Shown piece after piece: positions 26,711-40,716 of a DNA stretch of 64,000 nt; the first letter of the stretch is position 1; every line of letters starts with the position of its first letter. The position numbers and the translations under genes were made by a program. The stretch lies in assembly GCF_050948175.1 (NCBI RefSeq), contig NW_027490171.1, forward strand, positions 1,071,652 through 1,135,651, in the 5' to 3' direction. A model generated the notes under the pieces. The model was not told the origin of the DNA, ran no database searches, and worked only from the letters and a program-made list of their open reading frames with translations. This DNA is from Xylocopa sonorina (lineage: Eukaryota > Arthropoda > Insecta > Hymenoptera > Apidae).

Positions 26711-27770
26711 GCAGATGTCTACGTATCGGAGCAATAGAGTTCAAATGCTTCTCAAAACGCGATATCGCATCTCATTTCTATGTTTCATGGTAAGATATAA
26801 TCCGATTTGCGAAGTGTTATGTATTCCTCGGCTACAATTCAAATGAATGTAAATGCGACACTTCTTTGCAAGGAAATAGCGATTGCAGATGTCTACGTAT
26901 CGTAGCAATAGAGTTCTTATGATTCTTAAAACGCGATATCGCATCTCATTTCTATGTTCATGGTAAGATTCAATATGATTTGCGAATTGTTATGTATTCC
27001 TCGTCTACACTTCAAATGAATGTGAATGCGACACTTCCTCGCTGGGAAATAGCGTTTGCAGATGTCTACGTATCGAAGCAATAGAGTTCAAATGCTTCTT
27101 AAAACGAGATATTGCATCACATATCTATGATTCATGATAAGATATAATATTCATTGCGAAGTGTTATGCATTCCTCGTCTACGATTCAAATGAATGTAAA
27201 TGCGACACTTCCTTGCAAGGAAATAGCGTTTGCAGATGTCTACGTATCGTAGCAGTAGAGTTCTAATGCTTCCTAAAACGCGATATCGCATCTCATTTCT
27301 ATGTTTCATGGTAAGATATAATGTGATTTGCGAAGTGTTATGTATTCCTCGTCTACACTTCAAATGAATGTGAATGTGACACTTCCTCGCTAGGAAATAG
27401 CGTTTGCAGATGTCTGCGTATCGTAGCAGTAGAGTTCTAATGCTTCTTAAAATGCGATATCGCAACTCATTTCTACGTTTCATGGTAAGATACAATATGA
27501 TTTGCGAAGTGTTATGTATTCTTCGTCTACACATCAAATGAATGTAAATGAGACACTTCCTTGCAAGGAAATAGCGTTTGCAGATGTCTACGTATCGTAG
27601 CAATAGAGTTCTTATGATTCTTAAAAAGCGATATCGCATCTCATTTCTATGTTTCATGGTAAAGTATAATATGATTTGCGATGTGTTATGTATCCGTCGT
27701 CTACCCTTCAAATGAATGTAAATGCGACACTTTCTTGCAAGGAAATAGCGTTTGCAGATGTCTACGTATC
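26711..27770 (+). repeat. Ten-monomer HOR copy M2
   Basis: Second copy of the 24,971 segment. It differs by a T lost from TATGTTTCATGG near 26,958. Another base is lost just beyond its right end, at TGTAATGCGG near 27,894. Confidence 0.85.
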
Positions 27771-28541
27771 GTAGCAATAGAGTTCTTATGATTCTTAAAA
27801 CGCGATATCGCATCTCATTTCTATGCTTCATGGTAAGGTATAATATGATATGCGAACTTTTATGTATCCGTCGTCTACACTTCAAATGAATGTAATGCGG
27901 CACTTCCTTGCAAGGAAATAGCGTTTGCAGATGTCTACGTATCGTAGCAATAGAGTTCTAATGCTTCTTAAAACGCGATATCGCATCTCATTTCTATGTT
28001 TCATGGTAAGATATAATATGATTTGCGAAGTGTTATGTATTCAACGTCTACACTTTAAATGAATGTGAATGTGACACTTCCTCGCTAGGAAATAGCGTTT
28101 GCAGATGTCTGCGTATCGTAGCAGTAGAGTTCTAATGCTTCTTAAAACGCGATATCGCATCTCATTTCTATGTTTCATGGTAAGATATAATACGATTTGC
28201 GAAGTGTTATGTATTCCTCGGCTACACTTCAAATGAATGTAAATGCGACACTTCTTTGCAAGGAAATAGCGATTGCAGATGTCTACGTATCGTAGCAGTA
28301 GAGTTCTTCTGATTCTTAAAACGCGATATCGCATCTCATTTCTATGTTTCATGGTAAGATATAATATGATTTGCGAAGTGTTATGTATTCTTCGTCTACA
28401 CATCAAATGAATGTAAATGAGACACTTCCTTGCAAGGAAATAGCGTTTGCAGATGTCTACGTATCGTAGCAATAGAGTTCTAATGCTTCTTAAAACGAGA
28501 TATTGCATCTCATATCTATGTTCCATGATAAGATATAATAT
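27771..28541 (+). repeat. Copy of the C-series opening monomers
   Basis: The ATTCAACG marker at 28,040 is followed by the same three-monomer opening as C1-C4, with the E junction at 28,542. Private changes here include CACTTTAAATG at 28,051 and TTCTTCTGATTC near 28,305. Confidence 0.75.
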
Positions 28542-31500
28542 TCATTGCGAAGCGTTATGCATTCCTCGTCTACGATTCAAATGAATGTAAATACGACACT
28601 TCCTTGCAAGGAAATAGCGTTTGCAGATGTCTACGTATCGTAGCAATAGAGTTCTAATGCTTCTTAAAACGCGATATCGCATCTCATTTCTATGCTTCAT
28701 GGTAAGGTATAATATGATTTGCGAACTGTTATGTATCCGTCGTCTACACTTCAAATGAATGTAAATGCGACACTTCCTTGCAAGGAAATAGCGTTTGCAG
28801 ATGTCCACGTATCGTAGCAGTAGAGTTCTTATGACTCTTAAAACGCGATATCGCATCTCATTTCTATGTTTCATGGTAAGATATAATATGATTTGCGAAG
28901 TGTTATGTATTCTTCGTCTACACATCAAATGAATGTAAATGAGACACTTCCTTGCAAGGAAATAGCGTTTGCAGATGTCTACGTATCGTAGCAATAGATT
29001 TCTAATGCTTCTTAAAACGAGATATTGCATCTCATATCTATGTTCCATGATAAGATATAATATTCATTGCGAAGTGTTATGCATTCCTCGTCTACGATTC
29101 AAATGAATGTAAATGCGACACTTCCTTGCAAGGAAATAGCGTTTGCAGATGTCTACGTATCGTAGCAATAGAGTTCTTATGATTCTTAAAACGTGATATC
29201 GCATCTCATTTCTATGCTTCATGGTAAGGTATAATATGATTTGCGAACTGTTATGTATCCGTCGTCTACACTTCAAATGAATGTAAGTGCGACACTTCCT
29301 TGCAAGGAAATAGCGTTTGCAGATGTCTACGTATCGTAGCAATAGAGTTCTAATGCTTCTTAAAACGCGATATCGCATCTCATTTCTATGTTTCATGGTA
29401 AGATATAATACGATTTGCGAAGTGTTATGTATTCCTCGGCTACACTTCAAATGAATGTAAATGCGACACTTCTTTGCAAGGAAATAGCGATTGCAGATGT
29501 CTACGTATCGTAGCAGTAGAGTTCTTATGATTCTTAAAACGCGATATCGCATCTCATTTCTATGTTTCATGGTAAGATATAATATGATTTGCGAAGTGTT
29601 ATGTATTCTTCGTCTACACATCAAATGAATGTAAATGAGACACTTCCTTGCAAGGAAATAGCGTTTGCAGATGTCTACGTATCGTAGCAATAAAGTTCTT
29701 ATGATTCTTAGAAAGCGATATCGCATCTCATTTCTATGTTTCATGGTAAAGTATAATATGATTTGCGAAGTGTTATGTATTCCTCGTCTACACATCAAAT
29801 GAATGTAAATGCGACACTTCCTTGCAAGGAAATAGCGTTTGCAGATGTCTACGTATCGTAGCAATAGAGTTCTAATGCTTCTTAAAACGAGATATTGCAT
29901 CTCATATCTACGTTTCATGATAAGATATAATATTCATTGCGAAGTGTTATGCATTCCTCGTGTACGATTCAAATGAATGTAAATGCGACACTTCCTTGCA
30001 AGGAAATAGCGTTTGCAGATGTCTACGTATCGTAGCAATAGAGTTCTTATGATTCTTAGAACGCTATATTGCATCTCATTTTTACGTTTCATGGTAAGAT
30101 ATAATATGATTTGCGAAGTGTCATGTATGCCTCGTCTACGATTCAAATGAAAGTAAATGCGACACTTCCTTGCAAGGAAATAGCGTTTGCAGATGTCTAC
30201 GTATCGTAGCAATAGAGTTCTAATGCTTCTTAAAATGCGATATCGCATCTCATTTCTATGTTTCATGGTAAGATATAATACGATTTGCGAAGTGTTATGT
30301 ATTCCTCGGATACACTTCAAATGAATGTAAATGCGACACTTCTTTGCAAGGAAATAGCGATTGCAGATGTCTACGTATCGTAGCAGTAGATTTCTTATGA
30401 TTCTTAAAACGCGATATCGCATCTCATTTCTATGTTTCATGGTAAGATATAATATGATTTGCGAAGTGTTATGTATTCTTCGTCTACACATCAAATGAAT
30501 GTAAATGAGACACTTCCTTGCAAGGAAATAGCGTTTGCAGATGTCTACGTATCGTAGCAATCAAGTTCTTATGATTCTTAAAAAGCGATATCGCATCTCA
30601 TTTCTATGTTTCATGGTAAAGTATAATATGATTTGCGAAGTGTTATGTATCCGTCGTCTACACTTCAAATGAATGTAAATGCGACACTTTCTTGCAAGGA
30701 AATAGCGTTTGCAGATGTCTACGTATCGTAGCAATGGATTTTTGATGCTTCTTAAAACGCGATATCGCATCTCATTTCTATGTTTCATGGTAAGATATAA
30801 TATGATTTGCGAAGTGTTTTGTATTCCTCGTCTACACTTCAAATGAATGTAAATGCGACACTTCTTTGCAAGGAAATAGCGTTTGCAGATGTCTACGTAT
30901 CGTTGCAATAGAGTTCTTATGATTCTTAAGACGCGATATCGCATCTCATTTCTATGTTTCATGGTAAGATACAATATGATTTGCGAAGTGTTATGTATTC
31001 CTCGTCTACACATCAAATGAATGTAAGTGCGACACTTCCTTGCAAGGAAATGGCGTTTGCAGATGTCTACGTATCGTAGCAATAGAGTTCTAGTGCTTCT
31101 TAAAACGAGATATTGCATCTCATATCTATGTTTCATGATAAGATATAATATTCATTGCGAAGTGTTATGCATTCCTCGTGTACGATTCAAATGAATGTAA
31201 ATGCGACACTTCCTTGCAAGGAAATAGCGTTTGCAGATGTCTACGTATCGTAGCAATAGAGTTCTTATGATTCTTAGAACGCTATATTGCATCTCATTTT
31301 TACGTTTCATGGTAAGATATAATATGATTTGCGAAGTGTCATGTATGCCTCGTCTACGATTCAAATGAAAGTAAATGCGACACTTCCTTGCAAGGAAATA
31401 GCGTTTGCAGATGTCTACGTATCGTAGCAACAGAGTTCTAATGCTTCTTAAAACGCGATATCGCATCTCATTTCTATGTTTCATGGTAAGATATAATATG

Positions 31501-34500
31501 ATTTGCGAAGTGTTATGCATTCCTCGTCTACGATTCAAATGAATGTAAATGCGACACTTCCTTGCAAGGAAATAGCGTTTGCAGATGTGTACGTATCGTA
31601 GCAATGGATTTCTGATGCTTCTTAAAACGCGATATCGCATCTCATTTCTATGCTTCATGGTAAGGTATAATATGATTTGCGAACTGTTATGTATCCGTCG
31701 TCTACACTTCAAATGAATGTAAATGCGACACTTCCTTGCAAGGAAATAGCGTTTGCAGATGTCTACGTATCGTAGCAGTAGATTTCTTATGATTCTTAAA
31801 ACGCGATATCGCATCTCATTTCTATGTTTCATGGTAAGATATAATATGATTTGCGAAGTGTTATGTATTCTTCGTCTACACATCAAATGAATGTAAATGA
31901 GACACTTCCTTGCAAGGAAATAGCGTTTGCAGATGTCTACGTATCGTAGCAATAGATTTCTTATGATTCTTAAAAAGCGATATCGCATCTCATTTCTATG
32001 TTTCATGGTAAAGTATAATATGATTTGCGAAGTGTTATGTATCCGTCGTCTACACTTCAAATGAATGTAAATGCGACACTTTCTTGCAAGGAAATAGCGT
32101 TTGCAGATGTCTACGTATCGTAGCAATGGATTTTTGATGCTTCTTAAAACGCGATATCGCATCTCATTTCTATGTTTCATGGTAAGATATAATATGATTT
32201 GCGAAGTGTTTTGTATTCCTCGTCTACACTTCAAATGAATGTAAATGCGACACTTCTTTGCAAGGAAATAGCGTTTGCAGATGTCTACGTATCGTTGCAA
32301 TAGAGTTCTTATGATTCTTAAGACGCGATATCGCATCTCATTTCTATGTTTCATGGTAAGATACAATATGATTTGCGAAGTGTTATGTATTCCTCGTCTA
32401 CACATCAAATGAATGTAAGTGCGACACTTCCTTGCAAGGAAATGGCGTTTGCAGATGTGTACGTATCGTAGCAATAGATTTCTAATGCTTCTTAAAACGA
32501 GATATTGCATCTCATATCTATGTTCCATGATAAGATATAATATTCATTGCGAAGTGTTATGCATTCCTCGTCTACGATTCAAATGAATGTAAATGAGACA
32601 CTTCCTTGCAAGGAAATAGCGTTTGCAGATGTCTACGTATCGTAGCAATAGAGTTCTTATGATTCTTAAAACGTGATATCGCATCTCATTTCTATGCTTC
32701 ATGGTAAGGTATAATATGATTTGCGAACTGTTATGTATCCGTCGTCTACACTTCAAATGAATGTAAATGCGACACTTCCTTGCAAGGAAATAGCGTTCGC
32801 AGATGTCTACGTATCGTAGCAATAGTGTTCTAATGCTTCTTAAAACGCGATATCGCATCTCATTTCTATGTTTCATGGTAAGATATAATACGATTTGCGA
32901 AGTGTTATGTATTCCTCGGCTACACTTCAAATGAATGTAAATGCGACACTTCTTTGCAAGGAAATAGCGATTGCAGATGTCTACGTATCGTAGCAGTAGA
33001 GTTCTTATGATTCTTAAAACGCGATATCGCATCTCATTTCTATGTTTCATGGTAAGATATAATATGATTTGCGAAGTGTTATGTATTCTTCGTCTACACA
33101 TCAAATGAATGTAAATGAGACACTTCCTTGCAAGGAAATAGCGTTTGCAGATGTCTACGTATCGTAGCAATAAGGTTCTTATGATTCTTAGAAAGCGATA
33201 TCGCATCTCATTTCTATGTTTCATGGTAAAGTATAATATGATTTGCGAAGTGTTATGTATCCGTCGTCTACACTTCAAATGAATGTAAATGCGACACTTT
33301 CTTGCAAGGAAATAGCGTTTGCAGATGTCTACGTATCGTAGCAATGGATTTTTGATGCTTCTTAAAACGCGATATCGCATCTCATTTCTATGTTTCATGG
33401 TAAGATACAATATGATTTGCGAAGTGTTATGTATTTCTCGTCTACACATCAAATGAATGTAAATGCGACACTTCCTTGCAAGGAAATAGCGTTTGCAGAT
33501 GTCTACGTATCGTAGCAATAGAGTTCTAATGCTTCTTAAAACGAGATATTGCATCTCATATCTATGTTTCATGATAAGATATAATATTCATTGCGAAGTG
33601 TTATGCATTCCTCGTGTACGATTCAAATGAATGTAAATGCGACACTTCCATGCAAGGAAATAGCGTTTGCAGATGTCTACGTATCGTAGCAATAGAGTTC
33701 TTATGATTCTTAGAACGCTATATTGCATCTCATTTTTACGTTTCATGGTAAGATATAATATGATTTGCGAAGTGTCATGTATGCCTCGTCTACGATTCAA
33801 ATGAAAGTAAATGCGACACTTCCTTGCAAGGAAATAGCGTTTGCAGATGTCTACGTATCGTAGCAATAGAGTTCTAATGCTTCTTAAAACGCGATATCGC
33901 ATCTCATTTCTATGTTTCATGGTAAGATATAATACGATTTGCGAAGTGTTATGTATTCCTCGGATACACTTCAAATGAATGTAAATGCGACACTTCTTTG
34001 CAAGGAAATAGCGTTTGCAGATGTCTACGTATCGTAGCAATAAAGTTCTTATGTTTCTTAAAAAGCGATATCGCATCTCATTTCTATGTTTCATGGTAAA
34101 GTATAATATGATTTGCGAAGTGTTATGTATCCGTCGTCTACACTTCAAATGAATGTAAATGCGACACTTTCTTGCAAGGAAATAGCGTTTGCAGATGTCT
34201 ACGTATCGTAGCAATGGATTTTTGATGCTTCTTAAAACGCGATATCGCATCTCATTTCTATGTTTCATGGTAAGATATAATATGATTTGCGAAGTGTTTT
34301 GTATTCCTCGTCTACACTTCAAATGAATGTAAATGCGACACTTCTTTGCAAGGAAATAGCGTTTGCAGATGTCTACGTATCGTTGCAATAGAGTTCTTAT
34401 GATTCTTAAGACGCGATATCGCATCTCATTTCTATGTTTCATGGTAAGATACAATATGATTTGCGAAGTGTTATGTATTCCTCGTCTACACATCAAATGA

Positions 34501-35674
34501 ATGTAAATGCGACACTTCCTTGCAAGGAAATAGCGTTTGCAGATGTCTACGTATCGTAGCAATAGAGTTCTAATGCTTCTTAAAACGAGATATTTCATCT
34601 CATATCTATGTTTCATGATAAGATATAATATTCATTGCGAAGTGTTATGCATTCCTCGTGTACGATTCAAATGAATGTAAATGCGACACTTCCTTGCAAG
34701 GAAATAGCGTTTGCAGATGTCTACGTATCGTAGCAATAGAGTTCTTATGATTCTTAGAACGCTATATTGCATCTCATTTTTACGTTTCATGGTAAGATAT
34801 AATATGATTTGCGAAGTGTCATGTATGCCTCGTCTACGATTCAAATGAAAGTAAATGCGACACTTCCTTGCAAGGAAATAGCGTTTGCAGATGTCTACGT
34901 ATCGTAGCAACAGAGTTCTAATGCTTCTTAAAACGCGATATCGCATCTCATTTCAATGTTTCATGGTAAGATATAATATGATTTGCGAAGTGTTATGCAT
35001 TCCTCGTCTACGATCAAATGAATGTAAATGCGACACTTCCTTGCAAGGAAATAGCGTTTGCAGATGTGTACGTATCGTAGCAATAGAGTTCTTATGATTC
35101 TTAGAACGCTATATTGCATCTCATTTTTACGTTTCATGGTAAGATATAATATGATTTGCGAAGTGTTATGTATTCCTCGTCTACACTTCAAATGAATGTG
35201 AATGTGACACTTCCTCGCTAGGAAATAGCGTTTGCAGATGTCTGCGTATCGTAGCAGTAGAGTTCTAATGCTTCTTAAAACGCGATATCGCATCTCATTT
35301 CTATGTTTCATGGTAAGGTATAATATGATTTGGGAAGTGTTATGTATTCCTCGTCTACACTTCAAATGAATGTAAATGCGACACTTTCTTGCAAGGAAAT
35401 AGCGTTTGCAGATGTCTACGTATCGTAGCAATGGATTTCTGATGCTTCTTAGAACGCGATATCGCATCTCATTTCTATGTTTCATGGTAAGATATAATAT
35501 GATATGCGAAGTGTCATGTATTCCACGTCCACGCTTCAAATGAATGTAAATGCGACACTTCCTTGCAAGGAAATAGCGTTTGCAGATGTCTACGTATCGT
35601 AGCAATAGAGTTCTTATGATTCTTAAAACGCGATATTGCATCTCATATCTATGTTTCATGATAAGATATAATAT
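28542..35674 (+). repeat. Mosaic HOR region with 6-, 7-, 8-, 12- and 14-monomer spacings
   Basis: The marker CTCGTGTACG just after an E junction occurs at about 29,958, 31,176, 33,612 and 34,656, spaced 7, 14 and 6 monomers. It is followed in each copy by GCTATATTGCATC with TTTTTACG, and then by GTGTCATGTATGCC with GAAAGTAAATG. The same triplet occurs at about 37,611 and 39,697. The GGATTTTTGATGC marker gives spacings of 8 (30,731 to 32,123) and 12 monomers (32,123 to 34,211). A lost T at CGATCAAATG near 35,014 shifts the frame. The longest minus-strand open frame in the window, 458 residues at 31,152-32,528, lies here and is not considered a gene. Confidence 0.85.
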
Positions 35675-37934
35675 TCATTGCGAAGTGTCATGTATTCCTC
35701 GTCTACGATTCAAATGAAAGTAAATGCGACACTTCCTTGCAAGGTAGTAGCGACTGCACATGTCTACGTATCGTAGCAATAGAGTTCATATCATTCTTAA
35801 AAAGCGATATCGCATCTCATTTCTATGTTTCATGGTAAGATAAAACATGATTTGCGAAGTGTTATGTATTCCTCGTCTACACTTCAAATGAATGTGAATG
35901 TGACTTCCTCGCTAGGAAATAGCGTTTGCAGATGCCTGCGTATCGTAGCAGTAGAGTTCTAATGCTTCTTAAAACGCGATATCGCATCTCATTTCTATGT
36001 TTCATGGTAAGATACAATATGATTTGCGGAGTGTTATGTATTCCTCGTCTACACTTCAAATGAATGTAAATGCGACACTTCTTTGCAAGGAAATAGCGAC
36101 TGCAGATGTCTACGTATCGCAGCAGTAGAGTTCTTATGATTCTTAAAACGCGATATCGCATCTCATTTCTATGTTTCATGGTAAGATATAATATGATTTG
36201 CGGAGTGTTATGTATTCCTCGTCTACACATCAAGTGAATGTAAATGCGACACTTCCTTGCAAGGAAATAGCGTTTGCAGATGTCTACGTATCGTTGCAAT
36301 AGAGTTCTTATGATACTTATAACGCGATATCGCATCTCATTTCTATGTTTCGTGGTAAGGTATAATATGATTTGCGAAGTGTTATGTATCCGTCGTCTAC
36401 ACTTCAAATGAATGTAAATGCGACACTTTCTTGCAGGGAAATAGCGTTTGCAGATGTCTACGTATCTTAGCAATGGATTTCTGATGCTTCTTAAAACGAG
36501 ATATTGCACCTCATATCTATGTTTCATGACAAGATATAATATTCATTGCGAAGTGTTATGCATTCCTCGTCTACGATTCAGATGAATGTAAATGCGACAC
36601 TTCCTTGCAAGGAAATAGCGTTTGCAGATGTCTACGTATCGTAGCAATAGAGTTCTTATGATTCTTAAAACGCGGTATCGCATCTCATTTCTATGTGTCA
36701 TGGTAAGATACAATATGATTTGCGAAGTGTTATGTATTCCTCGTCTACACTTCAAATGAATGTGAATGCGACACTTCCTCGCTAGGAAATAGTGTTTGCA
36801 GATGTCTACGTATCGAAGCAATAGGGTTCAAATGCTTCTTAAAACGAGATATTGCATCTCATATATATGTTTCATGATAAGATATAATATTCATTGCGAA
36901 GTGTTATGCATTCCTCGTCTACGATTCAAATGAATGTAAATGCGACACTTCCTTGCAAGGAAATAGCATTTGCAGATGTCTACGTATCGTAGCAATAGAG
37001 TTCTAATGCTTCTTAAAACGCGATATCGCATCTCATTTCTATGTTTCATGGTAAGATATAATATGATTTGCGAAGTGTTATGCATTCCTCGTCTACGATT
37101 CAAATGAATGTAAATGCGACACTTCCTTGCAAGGAAATAGCTTTTGCAGATGTGTACGTATCGTAGCAATAGAGTTCTTATGATTCTTAGAACGCTATAT
37201 TGCATCTCATTTTTACGTTTCATGGTAAGATATAATATGATTTGCGAAGTGTTATGTATTCCTCGTCTACACTTCAAATGAATGTGAATGTGACACTTCC
37301 TCGCTAGGAAATAGCGTTTGCAGATGTCTGCGTATCGTAGCAGTAGAGTTCTAATGCTTCTTAAAACGCGATATCGCATCTCATTTCTATGTTTCATGGT
37401 AAGGTATAATATGATTTGCGAAGTGTTATGCATTCCTCGTCTACGATTCAAATGAATGTAAATGCGACACTTCCTTGCAAGGAAATAGCGTTTGCAGATG
37501 TCTACGTATCGTAGCAATAGAGTTCTAATGCTTCTTAAAACGAGATATTGCATCTCATATCTATGTTTCATGATAAGATATAATATTCATTGCGAAGTGT
37601 TATGCATTCCTCGTGTACGATTCAAATGAATGTAAATGCGACACTTCCTTGCAAGGAAATAGCGTTTGCAGATGTCTACGTATCGTAGCAATAGAGTTCT
37701 TATGATTCTTAGAACGCTATATTGCATCTCATTTTTACGTTTCATGGTAAGATATAATATGATTTGCGAAGTGTCATGTATGCCTCGTCTACGATTCAAA
37801 TGAAAGTAAATGCGACACTTCCTTGCAAGGAAATAGCGTTTGCAGATGTCTACGTATCGTAACAACAGAGTTCTAATGCTTCTTAAAACGCGATATTGCA
37901 TCTCATATCTATGTTTCATGATAAGATATAATAT
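35675..37934 (+). repeat. HOR unit D1, 13 monomers less 2 bp
   Basis: The unit opens with an E junction followed by linked rare variants over three monomers: GTGTCATG, GAAAGTAAATG, CAAGGTAGTAGCG, TTCATATCATTC, GATAAAACATG and finally GTGACTTCCTCGC. The last has lost two bases relative to GTGACACTTCCTCGC. Later monomers include GATACTTATAACGCG and CATGACAAG variants that recur in D2 and D3. Confidence 0.85.
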
Positions 37935-40716
37935 TCATTGCGAAGTGTCATGTATTCCTCGTCTACGATTCAAATGAAAGTAAATGCGACACTTCCTTGC
38001 AAGGTAGTAGCGACTGCACATGTCTACGTATCGTAGCAATAGAGTTCATATCATTCTTAAAAAGCGATGTCGCATCTCATTTCTATGTTTCATGGTAAGA
38101 TAAAACATGATTTGCGAAGTGTTATGTATTCCTCGTCTACACTTCAAATGAATGTGAATGTGACTTCCTCGCTAGGAAATAGCGTTTGCAGATGCCTGCG
38201 TATCGTAGCAGTAGAGTTCTAATGCTTCTTAAAACGCGATATCGCATCTCATTTCTATGTTTCATGGTAAGATATAATATGATTTGCGAAGTGTTATGTA
38301 TTCCTCGTCTACACATCAAGTGAATGTAAATGCGACACTTCCTTGCAAGGAAATAGCGTTTGCAGATGTCTACGTATCGTTGCAATAGAGTTCTTATGAT
38401 ACTTATAACGCGATATCGCATCTCATTTCTATGTTTCGTGGTAAGGTATAATATGATTTGCGAAGTGTTATGTATCCGTTGTCTACACTTCAAATGAATG
38501 TAAATGCGACACTTTCTTGCAGGGAAATAGCGTTTGCAGATGTCTACGTATCTTAGCAATGGATTTCTGATGCTTCTTAAAACGAGATATTGCACCTCAT
38601 ATCTATGTTTCATGACAAGATATAATATTCATTGCGAAGTGTTATGCATTCCTCGTCTACGATTCAGATGAATGTAAATGCGACACTTCCTTGCAAGGAA
38701 ATAGCGTTTGCAGATGTCTACGTATCGTAGCAATAGAGTTCTAATGCTTCTTAAAACGCGATATCGCATCTCATTTCTATGTTTCATGGTAAGATATAAT
38801 ACGATTTGCGAAGTGTTATGTATTCCTCGGCTACAATTCAAATGAATGTAAATGCGACACATGTTTGCAAGGAAATAGCGATTGCAGATGTCTACGTATC
38901 GTAGCAATAGAGTTCTTATGATTCTTAAAACGCGATATCGCATCTCATTTCTATGTGTCATGGTAAGATACAATATGATTTGCGAAGTGTTATGTATTCC
39001 TCGTCTACACTTCAAATGAATGTGAATGCGACACTTCCTCGCTAGGAAATAGTGTTTGCAGATGTCTACGTATCGAAGCAATAGAGTTCAAATGCTTCTT
39101 AAAACGAGATATTGCATCTCATATATATGTTTCATGATAAGATATAATATTCATTGCGAAGTGTTATGCATTCCTCGTCTACGATTCAAATGAATGTAAA
39201 TGCGACACTTCCTTGCAAGGAAATAGCATTTGCAGATGTCTACGTATCGTAGCAATAGAGTTCTTATGATTCCTAGAACGCTATATTGCATCTCATTTTT
39301 ACGTTTCATGGTAAGATATAATATGATTTGCGAAGTGTTTTGTATTCCTCGTCTACACTTTAAATGAATGTAAATGCGACACTTCTTTGCAAGGAAATAG
39401 CGTTTGCAGATGTCTACGTATCGTTGCAATAGAGTTCTTATGATTCTTAAGACGCGATATCGCATCTCATTTCTATGTTTCATGGTAAGATACAATATGA
39501 TTTGCGAAGTGTTATGTATTCCTCGTCTACACATCAAATGAATGTAAATGCGACACTTCCTTGCAAGGAAATAGCGTTTGCAGATGTCTACGTATCGTAG
39601 CAATAGAGTTCTAATGCTTCTTAAAACGAGATATTGCATCTCATATCTATGTTTCATGATAAGATATAATATTCATTGCGAAGTGTTATGCATTCCTCGT
39701 GTACGATTCAAATGAATGTAAATGCGACACTTCCTTGCAAGGAAATAGCGTTTGCAGATGTCTACGTATCGTAGCAATAGAGTTCTTATGATTCTTAGAA
39801 CGCTATATTGCATCTCAATGTTACGTTTCATGGTAAGATATAATATGATTTGCGAAGTGTCATGTATGCCTCGTCTACGATTCAAATGAAAGTAAATGCG
39901 ACACTTCCTTGCAAGGAAATAGCGTTTGCAGATGTCTACGTATCGTAGCAACAGAGTTCTAATGCTTCTTAAAACGCGATATCGCATCTCATTTCTATGT
40001 TTCATGGTAAGATATAATATGATTTGCGAAGTGTTATGCATTCCTCGTCTACGATTCAAATGAATGTAAATGCGACACTTCCTTGCAAGGAAATAGCGTT
40101 TGCAGATGTGTACGTATCGTAGCAATAGAGTTTTTATGATTCTTAGAACGCTATATTGCATCTCATTTTTACGTTTCATGGTAAGATATAATATGATTTG
40201 CGAAGTGTTATGTATTCCTCGTCTACACTTCAAATGAATGTGAATGTGACACTTCCTCGCTAGGAAATAGCGTTTGCAGATGTCTGCGTATCGTAGCAGT
40301 AGAGTTCTAATGCTTCTTAAAACGCGATATCGCATCTCATTTCTATGTTTCATGGTAAGGTATAATATGATTTGGGAAGTATTATGTATTCCTCGTCTAC
40401 ACTTCAAATGAATGTAAATGCGACACTTTCTTGCAAGGAAATAGCGTTTGCAGATGTCTACGTATCGTAGCAATGGATTTCTGATGCTTCTTAAAACGCG
40501 ATATCGCATCTCATTTCTATGTTTCATGGTAAGATATAATATGATATGCGAAGTGTCATGTATTCCACGTCCACGCTTCAAATGAATGTAAATGCGACAC
40601 TTCCTTGCAAGGAAATAGCGTTTGCAGATGTCTACGTATCGTAGCAATAGAGTTCTTATGATTCTTAAAACGCGATATTGCATCTCATATCTATGTTTCA
40701 TGATAACATATAATAT
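37935..40716 (+). repeat. HOR unit D2, 16 monomers less 2 bp
   Basis: Same opening as D1, with the two-base deletion near 38,163. It holds two copies of the CTCGTGTACG series (about 37,611 lies just before the unit, 39,697 inside it) and the TATATATGTTTCATG variant near 39,122 shared with D1, D3 and D4. It is three monomers longer than D1 and D3. Confidence 0.85.

Noticed and set aside
31152..32528. 458-residue minus-strand open frame (and similar ones at 25,412-26,734, 48,581-49,747, 52,235-53,401) as repeat-protein genes
   Set aside because: They are simple translations of the 174-bp satellite. Starts and stops depend on which monomer variant is present, neighbouring copies differ mostly by amino-acid changes, and indels break the frame. 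I see no independent coding signal.
34885..35097. 70-residue plus-strand open frame
   Set aside because: It exists only because a base is missing near 35,014, which joins two frames. The sequence is ordinary satellite.
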